DNA of 64,000 bases. Source: Cavia porcellus (taxonomy: Eukaryota > Chordata > Mammalia > Rodentia > Caviidae). Positions 1 through 11,807 of this stretch are shown in pieces. Position 1 is the first letter of the stretch; the number at the start of each line of letters is the position of its first letter. The DNA is taken from contig NW_026947507.1 in assembly GCF_034190915.1 (NCBI RefSeq), positions 18,851,501 to 18,915,500 of the forward strand. Reading direction: 5' to 3'. The position numbers were made by a program, and so were the translations under genes. The notes under the pieces are model-generated. The model was not told where the DNA came from, ran no database searches, and saw nothing but the letters and a program-made list of their open reading frames with translations.

Positions 1-1900
1 AATATACATTGTTAATATCCACTGATTCAGAATTTCTGATCAAAAAACCTGATCAGATTAATAATTGCACCAATATTTCTAAAATCTTTTTTTGTAAAAA
101 AAATTCTAGGTTTCTGTGGACAATCATAATAAATCTGTGGGGGGAAATATAGTAAGAAATATTTAAATCAGTGGTTATATTTAAAGGTTCTGGACCCAAG
201 GATATCACACATCTAACATGTATAGTTAAGACAATGAAATCACGCTGTGCTTCAGTTTTAAAGTACTGCTATGAGTCATATATAGCATTAGAATAGAATT
301 AGGACAGAGGTAAGGTGTTGGATGTTAGTGAATAAATGTTATTTAAAATAATGAGTCCTGAGAAACCCAGAAACTGGGAATCCAGTGGGGAGAGAGCAGC
401 AGGGGGAATTTTTGTTGTGCATTCTCTATATTTAGAAACTACATGATCATCTCTTGTTTCAGATAAGACAAAGGCCAGTACTGAATGTGGAGTCAAAAGT
501 GACCGGAAAGAAAGGGCAAGTGACCTTAGATCATGACCATACACGAGAGAGTTGATAGTTCAGAAGACGCAAAAGATGATCCTATGCTGGAAAATACTTC
601 AAGGGCAAATGGTTTTTGTTCTTTTCAAGCCAGGGTTTCAAGATTTTAAACAAGTTTCAGTTTAACTTGAATGAAAATATTTTGGGAAACAGTTTACTGA
701 CTTACTTAAAAAAATCTCTAAGTAAGAAGGTCATTTTTATTAAACAGAAAATTCTCTGCAAATGTCTTTTCTTTAAGGAGGTTGAGGGCATTAATGTCAA
801 TACAGACCATCTATGGAAGACATTAAAATCATGTTTCTTGGGGTTGTTTTGAAAGCAAACTATCTTGAAAATTAGAATAATTATAGGCTAGAGGACAAGA
901 AACAGAAATAATTCAACGGAAATTAGTCCAAGACATTACTAGACGTAAGGACAAAAAAATTAGATAGAATATGTCAAATCAGGTCACTAGCACTGTCAGA
1001 TACAGTTGACATGTAAAGGGCAATAAGAGAGAAAAAAGATCAGTCGGAGAAACAGTTTCAACTCAATTTCAATCTAACTTCTTTTGCACAGTTTGAGACT
1101 CTTTTGTGAAGGTCATAACAGGTCTCTTTTTCTAGAACTCACAATCTCTGGGCTTCTCAAGTTACACTGAAGACAACTGGGCTCTTTGGTCTTCTGGAGT
1201 ACGTGGCTAGGACATGATTTCACTCTTACATCACCAGATGCCTGCTTCAAAATCTGTTTCATTCATACTTTATTCTCTGCTTGGCTTCAGATCCCAAAAC
1301 TTTGTTCTAATCATGGTTTTTTTTCTGGACAGAAGTTTACATTGATATAAATATTTTGATATTTAGCATCTCTGCCTAACCTTTTAATATGCTTCTGGAT
1401 ATAAGTATACTAGGAAAGAACAATTTAATCCTATTAATCCCACCCTGCAAGGATCCTAATTTCAATTGCTTATCTGCATTTCCATTACTTCTACATTAGT
1501 ACAAAAACAACATGGTCTCATACCTCAACTAACTTACAAGCTTTCTGGGCAATCTCTTCTCTTACTTGGTTCTCCACAATTTATTAACAGGTTCGCCTAT
1601 ATAGCTCCTTGGATTTGTGATATGATACTTAGGATCCTTTTATACACATGAATTCTTTCATTTTTTTTTTCAAAAAATCATGAATAAGTGTTACTAGTAT
1701 TCTCATTTAGAAATGTATGAAGTGTGCACAGATAGCAATTATTTGTATTTATACAGAGCAATGAGTCATTTATAAATTATAAAACAGAGATTAGCTATAT
1801 TTTCCAAATGACTCTCATTGCCTTAGAATAAATCCATTCGATTTCTGCTTTACAAAATTCTATCTAGTCTTGTTTCTTCTTACCATTCATTTCATCTTGG
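1..1900. other. AT-rich intergenic DNA, nothing assigned
   Basis: There is no coding region, RNA gene or clearly recognisable repeat in this stretch. The short open frames (for example near 616-852 and 1466-1651) have no signal, domain or compositional bias that suggests coding. Very decayed repeats could be present but cannot be named by eye. Confidence 0.6.
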
Positions 1901-1907
1901 TAAATTT

Positions 1908-1975
1908 TGGGGATATAAGTCAGTGTGAAGGTCCTGAGTTCAATCCCCAGTACAAATTAAAACAGATACAAAACT
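1908..1975 (+). repeat. Decayed, internally deleted tRNA-derived (ID-like) SINE
   Basis: The stretch keeps a GGGGATATAAGTCAGTG start, resembling the A-box end of an ID element, followed by a B-box-like GAGTTCAATCCCCAG and an A-rich tail. The middle, where the anticodon stem should lie, is missing. It is an old relic and cannot be transcriptionally competent. The assignment rests on the two box-like blocks in the right order. Confidence 0.5.
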
Positions 1976-2331
1976 CAAATTAAATACTTTTCTTTGTCTT
2001 TGGTACTTTAGGCACAGAAAATTCCATGAATTCACAAAGACATAACTATGAAAATGCTTTTCCTTTGTCTTGGGACATCCTATCCTTGTTGTCCAAGTGT
2101 CCATGGCATAACTTATTACTAAAATTCAACTTTACTTTCTCCTAAAGTGAAGCTTTGCTTTACTTGTAGACCCGTCCTGTCCTACCAATATATTATTTGA
2201 GCACCAATCCTCAATAAGGAAGGCGTGTTTGATTATGGAGTACACTAGTAGATCTGTGGCACATAGAAAAATACCTTGGATCACAGTAAAGAAATAAATG
2301 GGCCAATTATTCTATCTTGTCTCATGAGAAC

Positions 2332-2435
2332 TTTTTTTTTTTTTTTTTTTGTCTTTTCATCGGTACCGGGTATCGAACTCATGACTGCCTGCTTCCAAGG
2401 CAGGCGCTTATGCCTCTGAGCTAAATCCCCAGCCC
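2332..2435 (-). mobile_element. ID-like tRNA SINE, full length
   Basis: Read on the minus strand, the element starts GGGCTGGGGATTTAGCTCAG (A box), has a paired stem around the loop that carries the anticodon, then a B box (GAGTTCGATACCC), a short CGATGAAAAGAC tail and an A-tract. On the plus strand this is a T-run followed by the reverse complement. The hexamer gagaac flanks it on both sides (2326-2331 and 2437-2442), a likely target-site duplication. Retroposition would have used L1 machinery. There are five further copies of this type in the window. Confidence 0.9.
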
Positions 2436-3007
2436 AGAGAACTATTTCTTATCAATAGTTTTCTTGTCCTCATCACAATCCCTATGTGTTAGAATATAGA
2501 CGCAACAGGAATGTCTACATGTATCTTGTTTATGATTTTATCCCTAATAAAAACTAAGTTCAAAAATTTCTTAAAGGACCAGAAACACTTAGAAAAAACT
2601 AGTGTGCTAAAATCAGTGCTGCAAAATAAATGAAGATTTTTTCCAAGCACTGGATGGATGCTGATAATATTTGCCTAATAACTACCACTGGCTGAGATTC
2701 ATTAAGTTTTTAGAATCTTTTAGTCATCTTTGACAAACTGTGAGTGACAATAATGAAATTGAACTATGAAGCCTCTTCAGCATCGGCAGCAAAATAAGAA
2801 TTGTATACTGTCTAGAAGGAATTTTAAAATTAATGCATTGGTAAATTTTTTCATGAAATAAGAACCCTGAATTCCAGACTAAATCTAAGTTTCACTTATT
2901 GCTAATTAAGGTTATGTAGAGACAGAGGCTTACTTAACTGTGAACGACATTCACTGGAAACCAAATTATTATGAGAACAGTTTGCAAAGTGTTTTATTAG
3001 AGATGTA

Positions 3008-3540
3008 AGCTGTGATTACAAAATATGGTCAATATTTAAATTTAAAAAGATGCTACCATATAGAAACGTTGCCATTAATGCCTCTCAAAATAATCCCCTC
3101 ATTTAGAACACACTTTTCCCATGATTCTTGCCCCTTTCTGAATTACTCCTGGAAGAATTCTTCTATGAAGCCTTTGCTTGCACTGTCTTCTATTCCTCAA
3201 TGTCTAGAGAAGTGATTTAAAAACATTCACCTCTCCTGAAGATTTTGACTTTGAAGAGGAGTCAGAAGTCAGACTGTGCCACATACAAAGAATCAAGAGG
3301 ACAAGGACACACTGGAGTGTTTTTATTTGACAGAAATTTCCATAACATTTTCAGTCATCAGGACATCAAGGCAGCCAGCAAAGAAGATGTCCTTAACTGC
3401 TATCTAAAAGAGGCAAGAATCGTGGGATAAGTGTGGCCAAAGGAAGAGGGACTATTCTAAGAGAGATTAATGTCAGTGTGCCTTTCACTGTAATACAGTT
3501 TTAAATTCTTAATATTTGCCATATTTACTGATCATACCTC
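3008..3540. mobile_element. Palindromic mariner-derived DNA transposon, copy A
   Basis: The two ends are inverted repeats. The left end reads TGTGATTACAAAATATGG and the right end, reverse complemented, reads GAGGTATGATCAGTAAATATGG, both followed by an AT block with TTTAAA. The similarity continues inward for roughly 200 bp (3090-3165 against the complement of 3375-3460). Translation gives decayed C-terminal mariner transposase on both arms: QDIKAASKEDVLNCYLK on the plus strand of the right arm, and an antisense equivalent on the left arm. It is non-autonomous, because the catalytic N-terminal part is missing. The structure resembles palindromic mammalian mariner derivatives such as MARNA, but I could not check the name. 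Confidence 0.7.
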
Positions 3541-4835
3541 AAATAATCTTAAGGAAAATTATTATCAAAGTGTCTCTCAACACTAACAAGAATATGGACA
3601 ATAACTCATAGGGACCTGCAAAACATGCCATTGTTTTAGATACAATCTCTGTATAGTTTTTTTTTTTTTTTCTTTGAGAGATTTACTATTTCATTAGATT
3701 CGCAAAGGACTGGCGGCATAAAAAAAGCTAAGAGTTCTCAGGTTGGGTTGGTATTGTGAAAAAAACTGAACAATATTCTGAGTCATTATAATGGTTAACA
3801 TTTTTTAATTGAAAGAATATATTGAAGAAAAGAAAAAAAATTTAAAGACCAAAATTTAGAGATCATTTCATTATACTTGTTTTTTTTTTCATGAGAAAAT
3901 TAGAGAACATAAAAATTATCTTGCTGACTGAGTGTGCAGTTCATGAATTAAAGCACGACAAGAACAAACAAGCAGAAAATAAAAAAAGAAGCAACAAAAG
4001 TTTTTAAAATAAGCTTGCCTAACAAATATTTAACTTCATGTGGCTGAATATTACATCATGTGAATTAAGCTTGTGAAAAAATAAAAATAATTTGTTGATG
4101 CAAGTAACTATAATATACAAATCAATTACAAAATAAATAAAATGATGATTTAACCATAATCAGAAGTGCTTCAGTACTACCAGAATCCATCTAATTCTTC
4201 ACTTGAATAAATTTGCAAATATATTTGTAAAGCATTAAAATAAAAGAAATACTAAGAAACTTCAGTAGCTAAATAGCATTGACAGAAATTGAATTGTAGA
4301 ACAAGAAATATTTATACATCCTAGTAAACTAATGTTAGAAATAAACTAAATACTTTTTTAAAATAATTTTTCTAATTATCTCTTATAAGTTCTAACAAGT
4401 TGATCGTAAGTCTTCAATGCTTAAATGTTTATCAATCCTGAGTCTAAATTTATGAAATAAATAAAATATAATACTCAACAAAAAATTTGTCTATTTTTAA
4501 TAGTAATTGATTTTATACTTTTCAAAATAAGTATAATTAATAATAATTTTTTAAATAAGAGAAAAAAATTAATCTATTTAATGATTTTATCGACCATGTG
4601 CTTAGGTACTGCTCTAAGCTTTTGCAAATCACCACACATATCCAAATCCAGTCCAATGTCTGTTTCACCTGGTTGGGGGATGAGTAAAAGAGAATGATCA
4701 AGATGAAATATGTACAGGTACTAATTCCCCAAGGTAGATGTAATTCATATATGTCACAAACACAAATCAAGGAACGGTTTTTGCATGTTTAAAAGTAGTA
4801 AAGCAAGAAGACAAAAATGAAGAGCACGAAGAGTC
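3541..4835. other. AT-rich DNA, nothing assigned
   Basis: This stretch is strongly A+T-rich with short homopolymers (for example T-run 3657-3671). No gene, RNA gene or nameable repeat is visible. Confidence 0.6.
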
Positions 4836-5242
4836 AAGAGGAGGAGGGGGAGGAGGAGGAGGAGGAGGAGGAGGAGGAGGAGGAGGAGGAGGAGGAGGAG
4901 GAGGAGGAGGAGGAGGAGGAGGAGGAGGAGGAGGAGGAGGAGGAGGAGGAGGGGGAGGAGGAGGAGGAGGAGGAGGAGGGGGAGGAGGGGGAGGAGGAGG
5001 AGGGGGAGGAGGGGGAGGAGGAGGAGGAGGAGGGGGAGGGGGAGGAGGAGGAGGAGGAGGAGGGGGAGGAGGAGGAGGAGGAGGAGGAGGGGGAGGAGGA
5101 GGAGGAGGGGGAGGAGGGGGAGGAGGGGGAGGGGGAGGAGGGGGAGGAGGAGGAGGAGGAGGGGGAGGAGGAGGAGGAGGAGGAGGAGGAGGAGGAGAAG
5201 AAGAAGAAGAAGAAGAAGAAGAAGAAGAAGAAGAAGAAGAAA
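4836..5242. repeat. 407-bp uninterrupted polypurine (GGA)n/(GAA)n microsatellite
   Basis: Every base from 4836 to 5242 is A or G on the plus strand. Up to about 4950 it is nearly pure GGA. From 4950 to 5170 GGA units alternate with GGG units (A-to-G changes that keep the three-base register). From about 5195 it becomes GAA repeats. The long frames through it (poly-Glu, poly-Pro, poly-Ser, poly-Leu) are artefacts of the triplet register. Mirror-symmetric polypurine tracts of this kind can form triplex (H-) DNA, and they are prone to length change and sequencing error. Confidence 0.98.
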
Positions 5243-6390
5243 CAATATACACCAAAAAATCGTATGTGCACTTCAAGCCTGAATATTTACTTACTTTTAC
5301 AGAAAAATTTTACCTATCAATCTTTTGTTCTTTTAATTAAAGACATTATTTGATTTTACATAAAAGACAAAGAAATGAATCTAATGAATATTATAAGTAT
5401 GATAGCCTTTACATAATGTTGAAATATTATTCAAGAAATGCAGTTACTTAAGACTTCACCTTGAAGAATAATATGTGCAGAAGTTATTGGATAAATTTTA
5501 TTCTTTTTGAAAATGAAAAATTGATTTATTAATCATTCGGGAGCCTAATGTGGACCATACGATATGAGCAACTTGAAATTTAAAAAGACTGGGGAAGATA
5601 TACATAATGCATAGCTAATGTCACTACAAAGTTTAGTGATCAGAGAAAGCATATAAAGATTCACACTTATAAAAGAAAATTCAAAAATTTGGAAAGATGG
5701 TTTTTAAATTCTAGAATCAAATTTGTTGCTTTCATTTGGATAAAGTATATGTTTATCTCACAGTTATTTATTGTTATTTAGCCAGTAAAATGAGAATACT
5801 TACCCAAATTCCTTTAATTTCTCTTTTCTACTAATATTGTTACAGTGAATAATATGAGTTTCCATTAGGATACTATTGCTTACCTTGATTTTTCTAGGCC
5901 ATCTATTAGAAATAAAGTGGTCAAGTCCTGCTCAACAAAGAAAAATCTATATCTACACAGATGCACACAGCTCTGCTTCCTTTGTTCATCATTCTTAACT
6001 GCTGTCAACGTCCATAGACAGAATCTAGCAACACGCTAGCCCCTAAGTTACTTGACCACATCTCCAAGGAAATTTTTCCCCTCAGTTTTAAGTGAGCAAC
6101 TAAATGCCTCATGCTTATATTTTTATCAACAAATAAATTTCATACATTTCCCCAGGCATGGAATTCACTAATGAATTCGTCTTCTATTTTCAGTCAAGTT
6201 ATGAAAGGAGCACTCTCATTTTTTTACTTTTAAAATTTTCTCAGAATAGGTTAGACGATCTTTTTTTACTGTCCTTATCTGTCTCCTAAACTTATGTTAT
6301 ATTTTAAACTATTTTGATTTCATGGTCTGATAGACAGTTCAATTAACCACCTGCCATGCAGATTTATTTTTTTTTACCTGAAAATATTTT
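5243..6390. other. AT-rich DNA, nothing assigned
   Basis: No gene, RNA or confident repeat is visible between the polypurine tract and the next SINE. Confidence 0.6.
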
Positions 6391-6495
6391 TCTTCTTTTT
6401 TTTTTTTTTTTCTTTTTTCTGGTACTGAGAATCGAACTCACTACCGCCTGCTTGCAAGGCAGGTGCTTATGCCGCTGAGCTAAATCCAGAGCCCC
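6391..6495 (-). mobile_element. ID-like tRNA SINE, full length
   Basis: The minus strand reads GGGGCTCTGGATTTAGCTCAG, GCGGCATAAGC, then the anticodon stem-loop around CCTTGCAAG, then GAGTTCGATTCTC and an A-tract (T-run at 6391-6418 on the plus strand). It has more substitutions than the copy at 28.8 kb, so it is older. No clear target-site duplication was found. Confidence 0.88.
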
Positions 6496-6617
6496 AAAAA
6501 TCCCTGAATTGGTACCCCAGTTTGGCTAAGGTCATATTTTCTTCCCGATGTTCTGCCATCCTTTTTTGTACCTTTTGCCACATTTGTATGCAGCAAAATG
6601 TGATTGATAAATCATTT

Positions 6618-6710
6618 TGTGTGTGTGTGTGTGTGTGTAATATTAGGATCTGAAACCAGGGCCTCATGCATTCTAGGCAAATACTGTACCACTGAGCTAT
6701 AGCTCCAGCC
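6618..6710 (-). mobile_element. Classic ID-type SINE with (CA)n tail
   Basis: On the minus strand this reads GGCTGGAGCTATAGCTCAGTG, GGTACAG, TTTGCCTAGAATGCATGAGG, CCCTGGTTTCAGATCC, and then a CA-repeat tail that appears as TG repeats at 6618-6638. The D region is GTGGTACAG rather than GCGGCATAAGC, so it belongs to a different and older ID lineage than the neighbouring element, only about 120 bp away. Confidence 0.8.
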
Positions 6711-7084
6711 TATACCGGCGATTTTAATACAAATTAATATCCAGTATTATGAAGCAAGCCTCCAACACCACTTAGAAAACTTGTGTTAGTTTCCCTGGTC
6801 AAGTTGTCCTCCTTTTTTCAAAATGTCACAGCTCCTCATTTCTTCAGAAGCCTCCATATCACGGGCCTTTTAATTGTGTCTTTCCCACTGTGTCCTCACT
6901 TCCACTACTTGTTTTCCTTGGAACAATGTAAGATAAATATTCTTTGCTCATGTCTATATCCAGCACATCACATTTCTAGTTTTGCCCCTTTCCAACTAAA
7001 CAAAGAATGTGCTTATATCCTTTCCACACATTATTAACGTTTTCCTGCAAGAGTACTGCAATCAATACTCTTCACAAAAGCAAA

Positions 7085-7390
7085 AGTAAGCTCTTAAAAC
7101 AGTAGTCCTTCCAGGTTTACCTCCTGATTCTTTGACTTACTCCAATCAGATCTTTACCAGAACCATGCACTGAATCCGACCCTGTGAAGATCCCCCGGGA
7201 ACTCTGCGATGTATCACATGCCACAGTTAAGCACTACTTCTGCCTAACGTATCTTCTATTTTGCTCTGACACACTGCTTTCTCCTTTCCAGTCCTCTATG
7301 CTGACTCCCCTCTTTGGGACATTTCAGTGTCATAGCCCTTAGCACAGAGTACTCGATCTAACCCTTCTTCCTACTCAGTATATTTTCTTA
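7085..7390 (+). repeat. Possible L2 LINE 3' fragment (old)
   Basis: The CT-rich block around 7250-7350 (CACACTGCTTTCTCC, then TTAGCACAGAGTACTC) resembles the conserved 3' part of L2, where LAPSLC-like coding is followed by a line such as 'cctagcacagtgc'. Divergence is high and the assignment is tentative. Confidence 0.35.
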
Positions 7391-8059
7391 TTCCCCAAAT
7401 TTAAAAATATCTTTTCAATATTTAATGGATGAATGAGCAAGTTAATATGACATTTTACTAAAATTAATCAAAGTACCACTTGGGAGTCTTTGTCATAGGT
7501 TAAGATCTTAGGAAGAAAGTTTAGCTCAAGAAATGCTGGATAAATAATTCAGCAATAGACTTAGAAACTCAGCAGTCAAATGACCATAATACATACAATC
7601 TTGACTCTCAAGATTTAAATCTTCTCTGCTCATATGTGAAACTGTCTACCTGATGTCTCCATGTGGAAAACAAACAGACTTTCAAATTCTTAGGCTTAAA
7701 ATAGAACTCGATGGCAGTTCTTTCCTTCTCCATATAATATTTAAAAATAAAGCAAATCTGCTTCACCTGCACTATTCCACATCTCAATAAATGGCACCAC
7801 TATTTAATCAGGCCAAATAGATGAAAATATTCTTGCCATTTTTTTTTCCTCTTGTCCCAAATCAAGTGGTTCTGTTAGCTCTGTCTGTAGAATAAATGTC
7901 AAATCAGGGCATTCACAATCTCTAGAGCTTCTATATGACAACTCACATTAGCGTTAACACATTTTCAATTCTACTTTAGACATTTCATATCGATTAGATT
8001 TTCCTGCTCTAATACATTCCCAAGTTCTTTTGTTCAACCATAAGCTCTTTTAAATATGT

Positions 8060-8450
8060 ATTGTAGGCCACATTACTGCCCTCCTCAAAATCTCAAAATC
8101 TTTCTATTACTTGCAAAACAGTAGCTTAGAATTTTATCAAGTTAGAGAAATCTGCGCTTGTTTTAAGTTCTACCTTTTTTCTCTTAATAATCCCACTCTC
8201 ATCTTTATCATTTCAAACACATTGGCTTTTTTAATGTCCTCCAGACACACCAAAAATATATATGTCTTGCACCTGGGCACAGTTTCCTCTGATTTCATAT
8301 GTCCTCCATAATAGCATTTTAAAAACACTCATTCCAACATTAGCCTATCTAAAATAGATGCATACATTCCTGTCTTTATATGTTACCTTGCTTTATAATA
8401 TGTCTATATATCACTTTAGTTGTAAACTTACTTCATTACTTAGATCAGTT
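8060..8450 (+). repeat. L2 LINE 3' fragment (old)
   Basis: The order of blocks matches the L2 3' end: CCTCCTCAAAATCTC, then a segment resembling the 'aacaaagtccaaactccttag' region, CCAGACACACCAAAAAT, CTTGCACCTGGGCACAG and a later ATAATATG stretch. It is heavily mutated and has no open frame of meaningful length. Confidence 0.5.
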
Positions 8451-8529
8451 GGTTTTGTTGTTGTTTTTTTTTTAACCTACCTTTTATACTGGTTATAAAT
8501 TTAATGGAGGCAATGATTTATTCCATGCC

Positions 8530-8930
8530 ATATGCAGTGCAGCTCTTGAAACTGGGGGGAAGATGGCAGGGAATGAAAAAAGACAGGAATCAACTTGCAA
8601 AACCTGAGGTCAGGTGGAGCCCTCTCTCTTGATGGGAGAAAGGAACGTCCCATAATCTGGAGCACATGTATTTATATCATCAACATATGAATGAGTTCAA
8701 AGAGAGTTTAAGGACAAGGTAAGATCTGAGACAGGAAAAATGTTGAATCTGTAGCAGAACATGCTTCATGGGACAACAAGAGATTGGCAAAGGTCAAGTC
8801 ACTCTGTGCCTTAGCTCCCTGAGCTATACACACTTCTCATGGGACCCTGCCAAACTCATAAGCTGTGATCTTCTCCAAGATACATGAGGTACACACAGAT
8901 TTATCCCTAACAGTTCCAGTGTTTAAATTA
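8530..8930. repeat. Unassigned interspersed-looking block
   Basis: This 400-bp block is less AT-rich than its surroundings and has sharp compositional edges (a GGGGGGAAGATGGCAGGG segment near 8555 and a GAGCCCTCTCTCTTGATGGG segment near 8615). It may be part of an LTR or other retroelement, but I cannot name a family and see no primer-binding site or polyadenylation signal that would settle it. Confidence 0.3.
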
Positions 8931-11074
8931 GTGGGTAGCATAGAACATGTTTCAAACAATAGTACTGAAAGAAATACTTGGAATTACTTCAGGCATCCTA
9001 GGAAAACTTTAAAGTTATAGTATTTAAGTCTGATTTAGCTGAGAGTTCTTAGAGTTGAGCTGAGAACATGAATTGACCTCATATTAATCTTGATATATTT
9101 TGATCTTGATACATTTCAATTTTGATACATTTCTAGTATCCTGATTAATCCCAGAACTTTTACATGTATTAGCTAATACTTTAGATACTGAAATATTGAC
9201 TGAGTATATAACTTAATAATGTCTCATTATGCAATAAATCATTAACTTTTAAGCATATTTTATTCTACTTCTTACACATATCTATTTGCATTATAGCATA
9301 ATCATGTATGCCTAAATTTGCACAAATACATATAATTGAATGGAAGTTCTGCCAAATATTTATCCTTTCTGTGTAATATATTTATATATGTTTGATTTCA
9401 TTTTATTACATTCTATGCTGATTTCATCATGTTTCCTTTTTAAAATCATCTTCTATGCTAAAGAATGATTTTCTGATTCATAAGTGGTTTTTAATTAAAA
9501 CATTCTGTCCATACCATTATAGGTTATACTAGAATTTAATAAAAAAAGACAAGAAAATAATAACCAGAACATAAATTTTGTTTCTAAACCTGAAGAAGGT
9601 ATTGTAAAAATGAGACCCATGTCACACCACTATGATCATAAATCCTTTAAGAGAATAGGTAAGAATAGGTAACACAGAATAATGATACCTTGCATAGTTT
9701 TGTTTTTATGAGAATTTAACTATACATTTTGTTTTTAGAGGACATAAAACAAATTCAGGTCAAGCAATCAGAGAATCTAATATGTTCCTGTTTCTAGCAC
9801 ATTTTTATCCATGTAGTTACCTCTAAATTATGTAGAAATACTTTACATTTTTTTTAGCTTAGTTTCAAGAAAACAAAGCAACAGAAGAGATGTTTTTTTA
9901 CCACAGACTTTACAGGGCAAGGACACAGTGTAGGTGTGATGACTGGACAAAGCTTCCTTTGGCTTATTCAGAGCCTGAGAGCAGGACAGCTCTGCACAAA
10001 CATGTGTAGTGTTCCGTGAGGTGTCAAAGTAAAATCTGTAGACCTTGAATATTAAATGCTCAGGTCAAAACAATCACCATCTGGATTTACCTACACCAGC
10101 TGTGGAAAAAATCTCAGTGATAAAAATTAGCCAAAAGTATAAAAGCATATTTTCAAAGTATAGAAAGTAGAGAATGATTTGACTGAAGAAGAAAATATAA
10201 ATTTTATTCTGAAATAGAGTAGGGAGAAAGGTTGAGTGTCAGAGGAAAGCTATAGTTCTCCCTAAATTCTTTGCATATTTGTAAAGCAGACCTTTGTTGC
10301 AGCAGAAATGATGTTTTTGAAGGGCTGTTAATGTGAGAGATATTGGCTGAACTAAATCTATAACTTCAAGATTTAGAATTAGAAATGTGAGCTGATTTTC
10401 AACGTTTTTATCGGTATATTGTAAATTGCATCACTATTTTCTATATCTAATAGTAATTTACAAGTTTCTAAAAATTTATAAATATCAATTACTAAACACT
10501 AATTCTTTTCTTTTATAATTTTATTTTTTGTCTTTCAAAAAGTAGATACAATACACAGATAAAAGCAATTCAAAAATAAATGTTTTAATACCTAAAAAGA
10601 ACAAAATCTGAGTTAAAAAAACACAAAAAAGACCTACAAACACACAAAAGCAGAGTAAAAATGATTATACACAAAAGTTTATCAAAAATTTTAAATAGTA
10701 AATATAGATCTAAATTTTTCTGATATTATAAAAAACAACCAGTTTTGGTTACATTTTATTTTCCATCAGCAGATGTCATCTATACATTTGATTGCATTTT
10801 TTCTAAGAGATTTAATCTATACATATCAATCTACAATCTACATATCAATGTAGATTTATATTTATTTTATTTATGCTGAAATAGATTATTCTATCTAATC
10901 CAAAATATTTGTATAAAAATTTTAAAACAACAGCAGCCAGAGAAACAGAATGCTTTTTATCCCGATAGTCCGTCTAGTGACAAATTATTTACAACATGAA
11001 GAAAACCACAAACTAATTGGAGGAACTGTAGCTTCTAGCAATTGATAAACTGAGTTATATCTTTAACATTAGGA
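8931..11074. other. AT-rich DNA, nothing assigned
   Basis: There is no gene, RNA gene or nameable repeat. The sequence is A+T-rich with many short A and T runs, especially 10.4-10.9 kb. Confidence 0.6.
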
Positions 11075-11210
11075 TCCTGGGAAGATGGCGGATTGATAGG
11101 TAGCAGGGTAGAGAGCCTCTCTGAGAAAAACTGCTCAAATGCTAGAATTTAACACCATGGAGAAGACCAGACAAAAGGTGAGGGATTCTCATGACCCAGG
11201 AAGACACTGA

Positions 11211-11287
11211 GGAAAAGGAAAAAGAAAAGAAAAGAAAAGAAAAGAAAAGAAAAGAAAAGAAAAGAAAAGAAAAGAAAAGAAAGAAAA
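11211..11287 (+). repeat. (GAAAA)n microsatellite in the HAL1 5' region
   Basis: About fifteen consecutive AAAAG units with slightly degenerate edges lie between the 5' GATGGCGG signature and ORF1. The phenylalanine/serine-rich frames on the opposite strand are microsatellite artefacts. Confidence 0.95.
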
Positions 11288-11807
11288 TAATGTGGACAAA
11301 AGGCTGGAACCAGACACGCTCTCACTGGAGCTGGTCTGCTCTGTGCTGAGTACATCTTGAGTCGGACAACTCATGCTCATGTTGAAGTTGCAGTAGTGCT
11401 GAAATAGGGGTTGGTTAGCCCAAAGCCCTTGGCAGGAGGATGCAGTGCAATGGAGAGCAGAAACAACATGGAACGCTAGTGGTGAATGCTAGGAATTCGG
11501 TCCATGGAGAGGGTGACTAGCTGGATGACATATTGGAACTGGGCAGGACCTGCAGTGTCATCAGTCAGCTGCTCCTGGCACAAAGAGGACTGGTAGGATC
11601 TGCTTGGGCTGGGTCATGCCCCTGGTAGAGACCCAAAAGCCAGGGGCAAAACTGTCCTGAACCTGTGATGTTTGCATGGCACAGACTAACATGCTAAAGA
11701 CACTCACTGGTTGATTGGCTCAGAGGAGAGAGGCCAGCCCACATCCTCCACGTGTGCACCTCACAGAGCAACAGTAAATTGGAGAGGGCAGCAATACCCT
11801 AGCCAGC

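Noticed and set aside
4754..5353. Four long overlapping frames (up to 178 codons) through the GGA/GAA tract
   Set aside because: They are poly-Glu, poly-Pro, poly-Ser and poly-Leu readings of one triplet microsatellite. Stop-free frames are expected there.
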